From Engraulis encrasicolus (taxonomy: Eukaryota > Chordata > Actinopteri > Clupeiformes > Engraulidae), in contig NC_085875.1 in NCBI RefSeq assembly GCF_034702125.1, positions 20,320,247-20,384,246 of the forward strand: a stretch of 64,000 bases of DNA, written 5' to 3'. The notes under the pieces were generated by a model. The model saw only the letters and a program-made list of their open reading frames with translations, was not told the DNA's origin and made no database searches. Position numbers and translations under genes: made by a program. Positions 11,710 through 23,444 of this stretch are shown piece by piece; the stretch's first letter is position 1, and every line of letters begins with the position of its first letter.

Positions 11710-12718
11710 GTAAGTGAATGAGAATTAATAGCATTTTTATACAACCTTAACAATAACACCCAGCCATAGTTGATGTGAGTTAATCCGTGTGATATGGTGA
11801 GTGAAAAAATTGAAATTCAAATCAATTGTCCCTGATTAGGTGCATAAAGAGGTACTGTGGGTCAAAATGATGAACTGCACTTAATGTAGAGTAAAGTTAA
11901 ACTATAATGGCACAAAATATTTGAAATTGATGGAGGCGGTACTGCGTATTTATTGGCTATTCAGCTTGTGTGAAAGGGCCAAGAAGAAAATAACTTTCAC
12001 TTACTTATAAGGAGCCCAACACACGCCCCTCTGTGGAGCCTTTAAAAAAGGTCTCTCCATTGACTCCCATTCACTGTTTTTTGGATCTTGGGCCCTATGG
12101 AGGGGTGTGACTTAGTCAGTGTAGGCTCCCTATAGAGCCTAAATGAGCAGAATGTTTCTTGTGAGAGTCATAACATAAACGTAATACAACATCACCCATC
12201 CATAGTTGATTTGAGTTAATCCACATAATATGGCGAGGGAAAAAGGAGAAATTCAGATCAATGTGCAGTATTGTCCCTGATTAGGTACATGTAAAGGTAC
12301 TGTAGTATAGTTAAAAATGCTGAACTATGTTCAAGCACATTGAATTGCATTTAAATGCACTATAGCCTACAAATAAAATAGGCTTGTCTAGCCTAATGTA
12401 GGATTCATAAGTGTAAAATATAATGCCAGAAATACTTGAAATTGATGGAGGTGGACGGTACTGCATATTTATTGGCTATTCATGAAAAATCGTGTGACAA
12501 GTTTGTGTGAGAGGGCCAACAAGAAAATAACTTTTAACAAATAACACCTAAAATATTATTGATTGGACTTTTAATACCCATGTATATAGAAAAACGCTCA
12601 TACCACAATTAACAATGGTTGAAGTTATTTATTTCATGAATGTATTTAATATGCCTCCAAGATTTTGTTTGTTATGAATGTTGTATGTCACCCAGGGCAT
12701 ACATGTTCTGCATTTTAG

Positions 12719-12971
12719 GCTGCCACTGTATTCCAATTTGGTCACCTGTCTGTGACATAGAATGATGTCATAACTGATGCTGTATGACACGTCTACATGG
12801 TGATGATTACATAAAGCTCACCTGAGCATGAAGTGCTTCATTTGGCAGCAGGACACTGAAGAGGTCAGATGGACTCCTGATTACTCCTACATGTCAACAC
12901 ACACGTCACACAGCGTATGTGGGCCAATGGTGGAAGGTGAAACTGATGAGGTGCCCAATGAACATCATGCA
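12719..12971 (+). ncRNA. Type-1 exon-like module, copy A2 (253 nt)
   Basis: Acceptor TGCATTTTAG, first bases GCTGCCACTG, donor GTAAGTGAATG. It shares the whole exon with A1 but with the internal version GATGTCATAACTGATGC. The flanking intron is duplicated along with the exon (unit length about 1.25-1.36 kb), which shows local tandem amplification inside block A. No open frame runs through it. Confidence 0.5.
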
Positions 12972-13099
12972 GTAAGTGAATGAAATATGTGACTTAATTT
13001 AATGAGTGTATCAAAACAGCATTTCAGGCTTATTTTGCCATTAATCTATCCCAAACTTTGAGTTTATTACAGGATAATAAACAAGTACAATAGACAGTA

Positions 13100-14040
13100 A
13101 TGACAGAGTGAGTGTTTAATATGGTTATTATGTAGCATACACACACAGGCTAAAGTAGGAAGGATCCAAGTGAAAACGTGGCACATTTTGGTAGGCCTAT
13201 ACATTGTATGTGTACTGTAGTGTAGAAAGCCCAGTTTTTAAGACTGAAACATGGGCTAATACAGCTCTCAATACAGCAGTAGGATATGTAGCCTTGTGTG
13301 AAAAATACCAGAGATTATTATTTTGATGTGTAAGAAATAGGCCAAGATAGACAGGTAGGCTATTACCTTTATTTATCCCTAAGGGAAAATTAATGTTCAA
13401 TGTTGCTCTGTATAGATGAAAATAGATTCATAAATAAATAAAAATAGATAGAAATAAATAAGAGTGAACACTATCCAGACAAATTACTGCCCTAAAGCTG
13501 GATGGCTCTTGGGGCAAATTGCTTTACAAAATGCTCCCTAAAAAATGGATTGGATGTTGTTTGGAGGTAGGCTATTTCCAACCCATAGGCCCTACCTTAT
13601 TTTAGAATCAGCAGAAACATTAACATAAGGTAGGGCCTACACACAATAAGCCTAAAACAAAATAAACCCTGTATTAAAAAATCACCACAACTAAATCCCA
13701 CGTTTTAGCGCACGTCAGAAACAGAGCTCACTTCTATTAAATTGCCAAAATCGCTGAGTGAAAAAATAAACACACTTGTTGATTTGTAAGGAGACTGTAT
13801 AGGCTACAATAGAATAAATGTGTAATACATGTAGGCCTAGTAGGCTAGGCATGGTAATGGTTCACCAGCTAGCAACGAGCTTCACATCAAGTGAATTAAA
13901 TGATCACTGTAGCCGAATTTCCCTGACGCTAAAGATTCTGACATTCCATTTTTTATGAGCTTTTAACCAATCAGTTAAAAGTTTTTTCTTTCATGAATGT
14001 ATTTAATATGCCTCCAAGACGGCACCAATTTCTTATGAAT
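13100..14040. other. Intron-like DNA between type-1 modules
   Basis: Sequence between modules A2 and A3. It is AT-rich with many TAGGCCTA words and is duplicated in the A3-downstream spacer (14,400-15,440) and in block B. A CCAAT box in TTTTAACCAATCAG lies near 13,962. I see no gene here. Confidence 0.5.
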
Positions 14041-14079
14041 GTTGTATGTCACCCAGGGCATACATGTTCTACATTTTAG

Positions 14080-14337
14080 GCTGCCACTGTATTCCAATTT
14101 GGCCACTTGTCTGTGACATAGAATGATGTCATAACTGATGCTGTATGACACGTCTACATGGTGATGATTACATAAAGCTCACCTGAGCATGAAGTGCATC
14201 ATTTGGCAGCAGGAAACTGAAGAGGTCAGATAGACTCCTGAATGATTACTCCTACATGTCAACTCACAGGTCACACAGCGTATGTGGGCCAATGGTGGAA
14301 GGTGAAACTGATTAGGGGCCCCAATGAACATCATGCA
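14080..14337 (+). ncRNA. Type-1 exon-like module, copy A3 (258 nt)
   Basis: Acceptor TACATTTTAG and donor GTAAGTGAATG. Compared with A2 it has a short insertion (GAATGATTACTCC) and the variant GATTAGGGGCCCC near its 3' end. The counterpart in block B is 27,200-27,467. Confidence 0.5.
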
Positions 14338-15419
14338 GTAAGTGAATGAAATATGTGACTTAATTAGTGTATCAAAGGCTTATTTTGCCATTGATTTATC
14401 CCAAACTTTGAGTTTTTTTACAATACAGTAATGACAGAGTGAATGTTTAATATGGTTATTACAGTAGGCTATATAGCATAAAACAGGCTAAAAGTAGGAG
14501 GATTCAAGTGAAAATGTGGCACATTTTAGGCCTATACATTGTATATGTACTAGGTTACTGTAGAAGGCCCAGTTTTTAAGACACAAACTTGGGCTAATAC
14601 AGATCAATATAGGCTACAGTAGTAGGATTAGGCTAGCCCAATGTATAGCCTCGCCCAAGCCTTGTGTGAAAATACTACAGATTATTCATTAATTTATCTA
14701 TTTTGATGTGTAAGAAATATGCCTAGATAGACGGGCTAGTACCTTTATTTATCCCCAAGAAAAATGCATGTTCCATGCTGCTCGGTGTAGATAAAAATAG
14801 ACTAAAAAATAAATAAAAATAGAGAGAAAACAGAGTGAATAGGCCTACTATCCAGACAAATTAGGCTATAGCCATAGAATGGCTCTCTTAGGACAAATTG
14901 CTTTACAAAATGCTTCCTAAAAAATGGATTGGATGTTGTCTGGAGGTAGCCTGGCAAGAAGCCAGACTTTAATAGGCCTACTTCTTTCCATCTCCGAAAC
15001 GTCTGACTCGTCAGGCTAGTTTGGAGGTATTCCCAACCCATATCTTATTTTAGAACCAGCAGAAACAATTAACATAGGATGTTACTAAGGTGTGGGGAAC
15101 AACGCAAACAATACAAAGTTTGTGTCAAAAAATCACCTCAAATAAATCTCATGTTTTAGCGCACGTCAAAAACGGAGCTCATTAAATTGCCAAAATCGCT
15201 GAATACGAAAATAAACACATTACCGGTATGTAGAAGACGATGGCGTAGACTACAATTGATAGGCCTACATACATGTGTAATAGGCCTACATGCAGTAGCC
15301 TAGGCCAGGCGTTGTAATGATTCAGCATCAGCAGCTAGCGACACTCTTCACATCAAGTGAATCAAATTGTCAGCTGGTGACATTATAGCCGAATATCCCT
15401 GACGCTGAAGATTCTGACA

Positions 15420-15667
15420 TTCCAATGTCATCTTTTTATGAGCTTTTAACCAATCAGCGTCAAGGAAAGACGTTGCCGTCAAAAAGACGTTCTAATTAGG
15501 TAACGAAGGTAACACAAATGATTGCGTCGAAGTTTGATTTGAACAAAAATGCACGCAATGTTCATTTCTTAACGTGATAGGCTACAAATGTCAAGGCCTA
15601 CACAGTACGTTTGGTAAGTTGTTCACTCTGGCGTATGTGGGGTATTCAGGTAAAAATAAGTTTAACG
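15420..15667 (+). promoter_or_regulatory. Candidate internal promoter and first exon, block A
   Basis: A CCAAT box (15,450-15,454) is followed by CpG-containing sequence (GACGTTGCCGTC, GATTGCGTCG) and, 160 bp on, by a consensus splice donor in TTTGGTAAGTTG (15,614). The stretch is almost identical to 28,441-28,687 in block B (one difference seen in about 230 bp), while surrounding DNA has diverged more. Type-2 exons begin about 0.8 kb downstream. A promoter with a short first exon is an inference; no TATA box is obvious. Confidence 0.35.
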
Positions 15668-15985
15668 TGAACGGCGTGACGTTTTCCATGTGCGTTACGC
15701 CCATTTATGGGGGAAAACAACCCATGCAAGTCAATTGGTGATATTGGGGTTTCATAAACGAAAGATACGGACCTGTAGACTAGCGTTGTTCACGCGCAAC
15801 ATGCCGAAAACATGTTGCGTTGCCGGCTGTTCAAATAATATAGCCAAACAGCCGTGGCTGAAGCGTGAAATGTGTTAATTTAGGCTAGCCTTTGTAGCAT
15901 GTAAGTCAATGAGACATTCGGTTTGTTTTCACCCATAAAGGGGCGTAACGCAAATTTAAGAGCAAAGTACCCGGATGGCCGTTCA
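15668..15985 (+). mobile_element. Short inverted-repeat element with a THAP-domain start
   Basis: 318 bp present in block A and absent at the matching site of B (about 28,686). The ends are TGAACGGC and GCCGTTCA, and inside them lie longer inverted repeats around GCGTTACGCCC, TTTATGGG and GAAAACAA. A frame at 15,801-15,878 begins with residues MPKTCCVAGCSNN, the N-terminal pattern of THAP zinc fingers (Met-Pro, Cys, Ala-Gly-Cys), then stops before the rest of the domain. P-element-like transposases carry THAP domains, so this is probably a deleted non-autonomous derivative, not a gene. Confidence 0.6.
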
Positions 15986-16501
15986 TGAGGCCTACAGCTG
16001 TCCAGTTCGTGTTTATCATCTGTAATATCCTAGCAAGAATGGTCTGAAAACTCGTTATGTTGCCTACTGCGCAGGCTGCGCCAGCCCCGCCAGCTGATTT
16101 TAAATTGAGGATGGGACTTTCAGTTTTTCTGGGGCTGCAACACATAGCCTAATGACAAAGGTGTGCAATTCAAGATTATGCAGCAGGGTTAAATCAATAT
16201 GGTTTGTGGAATGGCTTTGTTTTGATGTTGTTTTGTTGTGATAGAACATGCAAGGACAGAAAGGGGTCTGGGCAAGCAGTGAACCCATGACTTAATCTTA
16301 TTTGTCCTATTTTTCTTCCAATTTCCAATTGCTTCCACAGCCAATTAAATTGAAACAAAAAAGTGTCACACCTCATCCTTTTAGCGTTTAGCCCATAACT
16401 AATATGTAGGCCTAAGTTGAACTTGTTGTTATTATTGTTATTGTTATTTTTATTAGCCTATTATTATTTACTTTTTTGTTTGTTTCATGTGGTTTACTCA
16501 G

Positions 16502-18366
16502 GAAAATGCTGACTTGGATATGCAGTGGTCTAAATCTTGCAACCCAGAGCCTTCATGCTGCCAAGGACGTGTATAGCCCGGCCCCCTAGTTTAGAGCTTC
16601 ACTGTGGAGATGCTGTTATAGGGTCCATCACTGGCTGGCCTTGGCGTTTTTAAATCCAGGTTGGGATTTTTTTCCCCTGCTAAATATTAGGTTACTTGGG
16701 CCATAGGTGCATTTTGGGGCAGAATAAACCTCACACCTGGTCAGGGTTCTGCGTAGTCCACCCCAGCTCCCAAGCAACATGAATACCCCAGCACTGGATT
16801 ATACTTGATCATAGAACATTTCGGTTTTGGATTATTTTGTTGTTGTCGCATTTTTCAAGCAAAATGTGCACTACAGGGCAGAATAAATCCCTGCTCCACT
16901 TCTGAGGGAGTTGGGTAGTCCACCCAACTCCCTATTATTTGCACAGTGGATATTTACACATTATTTTTTGTTGTGTTTGACAACATCTTGTAACACAAGG
17001 CTCTCAAAGGGGCACTTTTTTTAGGCTAAGTGGATAATGTTCAGTTGTTGCTGCACTTGCCAGTTGTCACACAACAAGGGCACTACACAGTGCTGTAGGC
17101 TTCAGGCTTATTCACAACAGGCCCACAATTTCATGGATATCTCCAAACCACTGGATTACGTAGGATTGCACACCTCTTGCTGTGAATGACAACAGCTTTT
17201 ATGGATGTGTTTTACAATGAGGACACAGACATCAGGATGGCAGAATATTTCTCATCACTTTTTAGTTTGTGTGGTGGTTATTGGGCAACAGGTGCACTAG
17301 GGGGCAGAATAAATCCCTGCACTGTTGCAGGGGGGGTTGGGTAGTCCACCCCAACTCCCCCAGATCCATGGGATACCTAGCCTACCAACACACCTCTGGT
17401 CTTACACAACTCTACACTCCTGGATATCATCTATTTGGAAGTAGAGAGCTTTTACTATTTGTCGAGCAACGGAAGTTCCTAAGGGCAGAATAAACCCTTG
17501 CACCATTTCAGGAGAGTTGGGTAGTCCACCCAATATCAAGGATAACTCCATACCCCCTGATGATACAGAATGTCCGCAAGGAGGCAGTAGTTTAAATATA
17601 ATGTTGTTGTGTCATAGTTTCATATTGTGTATTTAACTAAATATGTAGTCCATTGACAACAGGGCAGAATAAACCCCTGCAACACTACAGGGAGGGTTGG
17701 GTAGTCCACCCAACTCCCCAGTATTACAGAGAGGCCACCCTAAAAAAAACACTAGATTACACCGGATTACTGGATTACACTGGATTTTGTTTGACAGGAA
17801 ATAATTGCTTCAGTGGAGGTACGTTCCATCTACGTTGGGCTAACTGGGAACTAATTATTTGTGTGCCATCAAGTGCACATCAGGGCAGAGTTAATCCCTG
17901 TGCCATTGCAGGCAGGGTACGGTCCACCACAACGTCCCACCAGCATGGATGCATAGGATTTATTTTTTTATTTGTTAATTCAGTTCTTTTTAATGTCTTT
18001 GGCTGTTGCAGGTGAAGCAATGTGTGTAGTGCACAACAGGGCAGAATAACCCCCTGCACCATGGTTGGGTGGGTAGTCCATCGCAGCTCCCCAATTAGAA
18101 ATGTGCATCATTCACACATGTATGTTCTTTTTATTTGATTTTATTTATTTGTTTTTGATATCAAATGGCATGGATTCAGTGCCTGTGGGGCTCTCCTAGA
18201 TAGAATAGCCTACCCGGCCTCCGCCTTTTGCATGATTAGGCCTACTCAATATTGCAAACATGGCATAGACATGTGGAGAGAGGACACCGCTGTTGTCGTG
18301 CACACTGCACAGTCATGTCATGTGTTGTAGCAAAGCAACATAGGCTGCATCAATGGATCAAAAAGG
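16502..18366 (+). ncRNA. Type-2 exon A-I with seven twin-hairpin units
   Basis: Predicted non-coding exon of about 1.9 kb. The acceptor is GGTTTACTCAG and the donor follows ATCAAAAAG as GTGTGTATAG. Twin-hairpin units lie at 16,715-16,771 (degenerate first stem), 16,874-16,932, 17,299-17,360, 17,481-17,536, 17,660-17,719, 17,881-17,938 and 18,037-18,092. The unit at 16,874 has a near-perfect second stem, AGGGAGTTGGGT against ACCCAACTCCCT with loop AGTCC. The unit at 17,881 has changed both arms together (GGG, ACG with CGT, CCC). Units are separated by 60-370 bp containing ACTGGATTA words. The following intron is 129 bp. Confidence 0.5.
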
Positions 18367-18495
18367 TGTGTATAGTTTTATAATTGTCTGAACAGGGAAT
18401 CTGTGAACCCTCAGCTGTCTAACTTTTCATGCTCTGTATTTAAAAATGAGAAGCGTAAAATATACTGCATGTAATGCATTTGCGTTGTTTTTCAG

Positions 18496-19737
18496 GTTGT
18501 TTTAAGGCGGGCATGGAAAGCATTATCACCATCCTGGGGTCCATCTACCACCTGAATGATTATTTATGTCCACCCCACACACCTCTTCTTAGGATCTCCA
18601 TGTTGTGACCCAATGGCAGACGGTCCACGCTATGCTACTATGGTATACAGATGGGAATAGAGAGCCATCAGCCTCCTCAGTACTCAAAATGATCACAAAT
18701 GGTAGGAGAATTCTGTAATGAAATGATGACATCATTCCGAAGTGCATTCAGGAGCTGAATGACTAATCCCTGCACATTGCCAGGGGACCCGGTACATGTA
18801 ATCACTTATCCACCCCAGTTTCCAAAAAAAAATAGAGAAAAAAACACGCATACAACAGGACCACTGTATTATATTGGATTATAATGCATCTTGCTCTCAT
18901 TTGGTTTTATCTCTGAGGATAAACTTAATTGGACACAGATTACTTTGGATGTACTTGTAGGGCAACGGGTGCACTACAGGGCAGAATAAATCCCTGCACC
19001 TTTGCCGGGTTGTAGGGTAGTCCACCCCAGCTCCCAGATAGTCATTATACCTCTGAACCACTGGATTACACGGAATTATACTTTTCTTTTTTTTTTTTTT
19101 TTTGACAAACATGTTTATGTTTATTATCCCATGGCAGTATGTTTGAGGTGAATGTGATGATTATTTTTTTTGCTGAATTTGACACAAGCAGTTGGTGACC
19201 ATCAGGGCAGAATAAACCCCTGCACCAGTGCAAGGGGGTTGGGTAGTCCACCCCAGCTCCCCCAATAACATGGATATCATGGCTGGATTTTTTCCCCTTT
19301 TCCACAAAAATGTCATTGATGTTACCACAATGGCACGTTTTTGTGAAAGTACTGGAATACTGATCTTCTTTTTTTGTCTTGTAGGCCAACATTGGCCAAA
19401 CAATGTGTGCACTTCAGGGCAGAATATACCCCTGCACCATTGCTGGGGAGCTGGGTAGTCCTGTCAGCCCTACTGATAGCCTAACCACCAGCAGTGATTT
19501 ATGTACTGAAAAGGCCCTGTCTTGTATGAATGAAGTGAATGTGTGAGGCAAGCAGTGCTTGTCTGCAAAGAAAGAAAATGCACATTTCCTGCTGGGTCAC
19601 AGGTGTATGCTAGATCCCATACACAGAGCCTGGATGTGCATCACACAAGAAAAGACAGTAGCCTTTATGTTGGCGTCAACATATCTGAAGACTCATATTC
19701 AGGAGATGAAAGCCTTCTATCAGTGGAGTAATAAAAG
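18496..19737 (+). ncRNA. Type-2 exon A-II with three to four hairpin units
   Basis: Acceptor GTTGTTTTTCAG; donor after AATAAAAG. Units: 18,749-18,823 (degenerate), 18,977-19,035, 19,203-19,263 and 19,415-19,470. In the last unit the second stem is broken after TAGTCC, while its block-B partner at 35,861 is complete. A possible internal acceptor TTGTCTTGTAG ends at 19,384. The 67-codon frame at 19,559 is matched in B at 36,008, but six of nine differences I counted change the residue, so I do not call it coding. The next intron is 133 bp. Confidence 0.5.
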
Positions 19738-19870
19738 GTGCATCTTTTATAAATTACTTTAAATAACATGATCAGCCATTGGATTTCTTATTATTAGATT
19801 TTGTATGTGTAATATATATTTTCTAAACATAAATCTAACTACATTTGCTTTTTTTTTTGCTTTTTTTCAG

Positions 19871-20856
19871 GTTATCATGAAGGCATACATCATTTTCCAC
19901 AGTACTACCTTAGAGATAGACATCCTAGAATCTTCCTGCTGCATTGGATAAAGACACAACATCAGACAGACTGGTGGGATGCTGCTTTAGCGGGGAGACC
20001 AAGTCAGTGTACATCAGGCTGGATCATTTAGGCCTCAGATTATTCCAGTATATTCTGGAGCAGAATAATCTCACAGCACAAATCTCCACCTCAGTTTACA
20101 AAGAATATGAATAGCACAGAACCACAGGATTACACCGGAATATGTTTAACATTACTTTCGATACTGAGGATACATAACACTGATTTTTTTCTGCTGTTTT
20201 CAATAAGCAATGCGTGACCATCAGGGCAGAATAAACTCCTGCACCATTGCTGGGGAGCTGGGTAGTCCACCCCAACTCCCCAATATCATGGCTCTCCAAA
20301 CCACTGGATTATACTCGGTTGTACCATTTGTGTTTTATGGATATTCCTTGAAGAAGGTGGATCTTTCATGAAGTGGTGTTTTTTTAATTTATTTAATTTC
20401 TACTACCTGTCGAGCAACAGGTGCACAGCAAGGCACCAAGCTGATGGATTGGGTATTCCAGCCTAGCATCCCGTTGTCATGGATATACTGTACACTACAT
20501 CATTTGGTTTGTTTGCTTTTTGTTTATGTTTGTTTGGCCAGTTTTGTTTGCTGCGGTTGTTCAGCAACGGGTGCACATCAGGGCAGCATAACCCTCTGCA
20601 ACACCTCAGGGTGGTTGGGTAGCCCACCCCAGCTCTTTACTCTCCTCTAAGTTTCCCCTGTGAAGTCGTGCTTTTCTGGGAAGAACGCACCGTGCACCTC
20701 TGCTGCTGTTTTGTGTACTTTAGATCTCAAGCACCGTATTTGCTGAGAGATGTGCATGAGGAGACCGTACAGGACACTGGTGTTAGTGAAGGAATCTACG
20801 CTGCAGGTGGTCTTGAGCGCAGAGAGAGACATGGACTACATCAAAGGAACAAAAAG
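19871..20856 (+). ncRNA. Type-2 exon A-III
   Basis: Acceptor TTGCTTTTTTTCAG; donor AAAAAG then GTATGTAG. Hairpin units: a first-stem remnant at 20,057-20,078, intact units at 20,222-20,281 and 20,579-20,637, and a decayed one at 20,410-20,473. The 3' part (CATGGACTACATC just before the donor) corresponds to the CATGGACAGCATCAG tails of the other type-2 exons. Everything after 20,095 is missing from the block-B counterpart. The next intron is 339 bp and holds a MITE-like inverted repeat (20,950-21,124). Confidence 0.5.
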
Positions 20857-20949
20857 GTATGTAGTAGTCGTAATTTCTAACATCCTTAAAGTGAGCTTAC
20901 CGGTTTTGTAATTCACCATAAATGACTTAATAATAGCATACCATACCAT

Positions 20950-21124
20950 GGAGGGCACTAAATTAACTTTTTTCATCAGCAGCCAAAATAGCTAGTAGAT
21001 GATCATCTTACTAGCCAAACACTCACCAATGAGTCATCAATGTGGCTAGTAAGCTTCATTTTCTACCAGCCAAACTGAATTTTCACCAGCAGTTGGCTGG
21101 TTGGCTGGTGTTAATTTAGAGCCC
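20950..21124. mobile_element. MITE-like insertion in an intron
   Basis: The left end GAGGGCACTAAATTAA and the right end TTAATTTAGAGCCCTG are imperfect inverted repeats of hAT style. Between them are several CTAGTAA and GGCTGG words. No clear target duplication was found. Confidence 0.45.
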
Positions 21125-21195
21125 TGCGATACAGTACATGTATTTAATTAATCCCCCCCCCCCCACACACACACACACACTTTTTTCCCTTTCAG

Positions 21196-22498
21196 ATTCT
21201 CAGGATAAACCATAATGTGAAGTCTCTCTACCTGAATCACTTTGAATGATTGTGCCTGGTTCTCCATGCTGAGGTGGACATAGTCCCTTCGTCAGACGTG
21301 CCAGAGCAACTCTGCTTCTGTATGAAGACACTTCAATCCTGGATCTGATCTGAAATTATGCATTTTTCTGATGGATACAGGTTGGTGGGATAGATATATG
21401 TCTTGAGACAAAAGTGTCTTCTGCAGTAGAATAATCCCAGCACCTTGGCAGGGCTGTGGGTAGACCTCTCTAGATGCCTGAAACTACAGAACCAATGAAT
21501 TTGGATTACACTGGATTATACACATTTATTTTGGAGTATTTTGGAAAATATCAAGTGCATTAGTGTTTGCCAGGCAGTGATTCAACAGGGTAGAATAAAC
21601 CCTGCACCACCACAGGGGGGTGGGTAGTCCACCCCAGCCCCCACAACACACTGGATGATCCTAACTCGGATCACACTGGATTATATATTTTTTAAACTCT
21701 GATTTTTATACATTGATTCATGCATGTTCGTAGGGGTAGCAATGTGTGCACTACAGGGCAGAATAAATCCCTGCACCATTGCTGGGGAGTTGGATAGTCC
21801 ACCCCAGCTCCCCAAATATCAAGTTTATCCCCAAACCCTTTGATTACTCTGGATTGGAATGGTTTGTGTATTTTCAGGATCTACAGATGTTTTGTTCATG
21901 TTTTGACTATAAGCAACAGTGATCCACAGGGCAGAATAATCCCTTGCACTGTAGCTGGGGAGATGGGTAGTCCACCCCAACTCCCCAATCAGAAACACTG
22001 CACTATACACTTCAAACGTGTAAGTTATATAACAATGCTAACACAATTATGTGTAGCTCATGATTTCAATTTTCAATACAATTTTGAAAAAAGAATCCAT
22101 ACAAAGAACCCATGGCTACAATGCGTCCAGCAACTTTGCACAAGGACTTGGAGGGAGCGCTGTACTGTATGTCTACTTGAGACCCCAGAAGATCCTTCAG
22201 AGGTGTTGATAATAGAGATGCACAGGATCCAAGATCCGGTTCCGGATCCGGCAGGATAATAGGGTTTTTCAGACTATCAGGATCTTAAGCAGTGGATCCG
22301 GTAAAAATCAGGATCTGGGGCATCTCTACTTTTTACGTAGCCTAGGCTTTTCAGTCAGTCTTTCACAACCCCAATCGCATGGAGTGATAAGATATTGGAA
22401 GAAGTTGATAAGATATAAGGATAATGCTGTTGGCCCCAAGGAACAAACAGGCAGAGAGTACTGGAGCACAGGAACATGGACAGCATCAGTGGCACAAG
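21196..22498 (+). ncRNA. Type-2 exon A-IV with four hairpin units
   Basis: Acceptor TTTTTTCCCTTTCAG; donor after GGCACAAG as GTAGTCATG. Units: 21,421-21,478 (head-type, second stem decayed), 21,585-21,641, 21,754-21,813 and 21,927-21,986. The unit at 21,585 has GGGGGG pairing with GCCCCC where most units have GGGGAG with CTCCCC, a compensated change. The tail (GATAATGCTGTTGGCCCCAAG, then ACAGCATCAG) recurs in exons ending at 37,012, 38,486 and 39,743. Confidence 0.5.
22211..22410. mobile_element. TAGAGATGC-ended MITE in a type-2 exon, block A
   Basis: Relative to the paralogous tails at 36,912 and 38,398, block A has about 200 extra bp. The core, 22,213-22,330, begins TAGAGATGCACAGGATCC and ends GGGGCATCTCTA, with palindromic GGATCCGG words inside. 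Its ends resemble those of the element at 30,599 in block B, but the body differs. Confidence 0.65.
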
Positions 22499-22512
22499 GT
22501 AGTCATGATTTA

Positions 22513-22763
22513 CGATACGATACGATACGATACGATACGATGATTGTCAGTTTGCACTGAAATTCAGTTTGCATCCCTGAGCAACGTTAAGACGAAACAG
22601 AATACAGAAAACAGAAAAACAGAAAAACAGAAAAACATAGGCCTACACAATAACATCACATCACAAGACTATTGCACAGCTGACAAAACAAAAGACACAG
22701 GCCTATGTACAGGCAAACATACATACATACATACATACATACATACATACATACATACATACA

Positions 22764-22792
<29 letters not shown>
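22513..22792. repeat. (TACGA)n and (CATA)n microsatellites in an intron
   Basis: A pentanucleotide TACGA tract at about 22,511-22,540, a short ACAGAAAA repeat near 22,600-22,635, and a (CATA)n tract at about 22,715-22,792. They lie in the 632-bp intron 22,499-23,130. Confidence 0.95.
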
Positions 22793-22796
<4 letters not shown>

Positions 22797-23130
22797 TACA
22801 TACAACCCACATAACTTGAAGATAATACCACCATGAAGTAATAAATACTACTGATTTAGCAAAAGAATAGATTGATGTATGAAAGCATGTTTAAGTCTGT
22901 TGCGGTTGAAGCGGGGAACTCTGAAACGCCTACTTGAGGGTAATGGCTGATATTCTTGGTAGAGAGTGTGTGTGATATCTGTAGAGATGCATGTGGCCAG
23001 TCGGAGCATACTTTTATTATGGGCTAATACTACTCAACATGATCTTGCCAAGCAGTGCACCTTGTCATTTACTAGTCATTATTTAGAAAATAGCCTGTGA
23101 TGTGTTGAATAAATTTGCTTTCTTTCTCAG

Positions 23131-23404
23131 TATATCTGGACACTTGTTGGTCCATCCTGTGGAGTCCGACCGTATCTGAATGCTTGTGCTTGGGTCTCCC
23201 TGTTGATGTGGACATGGGTCCTATGCTAGAGCCATGCTGCTTCAGTGTGAAGACACGGTCACACTTTCATCACTTCATGAACAGACATCATCTTCTTCAA
23301 TCCTGGATCTGTTCCCAAATTATGCAGTTTTGTGATGGATGGCTAGATAGATGTCTTCAGACTAAAGTGTCTCCTGCAGCAGAATTTAATATTTCTCCAA
23401 GAAG
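23131..23404 (+). ncRNA. Type-2 exon head A-V, at the duplication junction
   Basis: Acceptor TTTCTTTCTCAG, then the head module TATATCTGGACACTTG shared with 37,140 and, from TTGGTCCATCC on, with 37,341 and 38,661. The hairpin part is cut after CAGCAGAAT. A new possible donor (AAGAAG then GTGTGT at 23,405) arises at the breakpoint, and type-1 exon B1 follows 40 bp later. The module ends here because of the block duplication. Confidence 0.45.
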
Positions 23405-23444
23405 GTGTGTCATTGTTACTGATGTCATATTATTTGTCTTTTAG

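Larger units (their letters stand above)
11430..23424 (+). repeat. Block A of a large tandem duplication
   Basis: About 12 kb that is collinear with block B (from 23,425). Anchor pairs include 11,464/23,445, 12,719/25,857, 14,080/27,200, 15,450/28,466, 16,502/29,204, 18,496/35,096, 19,871/36,309 and 23,131/37,140. The first type-1 exon differs at only a handful of positions between blocks by eye. Block A holds about 1.7 kb (20,095-21,820) that B lacks, plus a THAP-fragment element and a TAGAGATGC element. The junction with B lies just after 23,404. Confidence 0.88.

Noticed and set aside
12943..12960. CTGATGAG near the 3' end of type-1 exons as a hammerhead ribozyme
   Set aside because: No CGAAA block or helix II follows, and other copies read CTAATGAG or CTGATTAG.
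15690..15878. A THAP-domain protein gene
   Set aside because: Only the first part of the domain is present, the frame stops early, and it lies in a short element absent from the other block.
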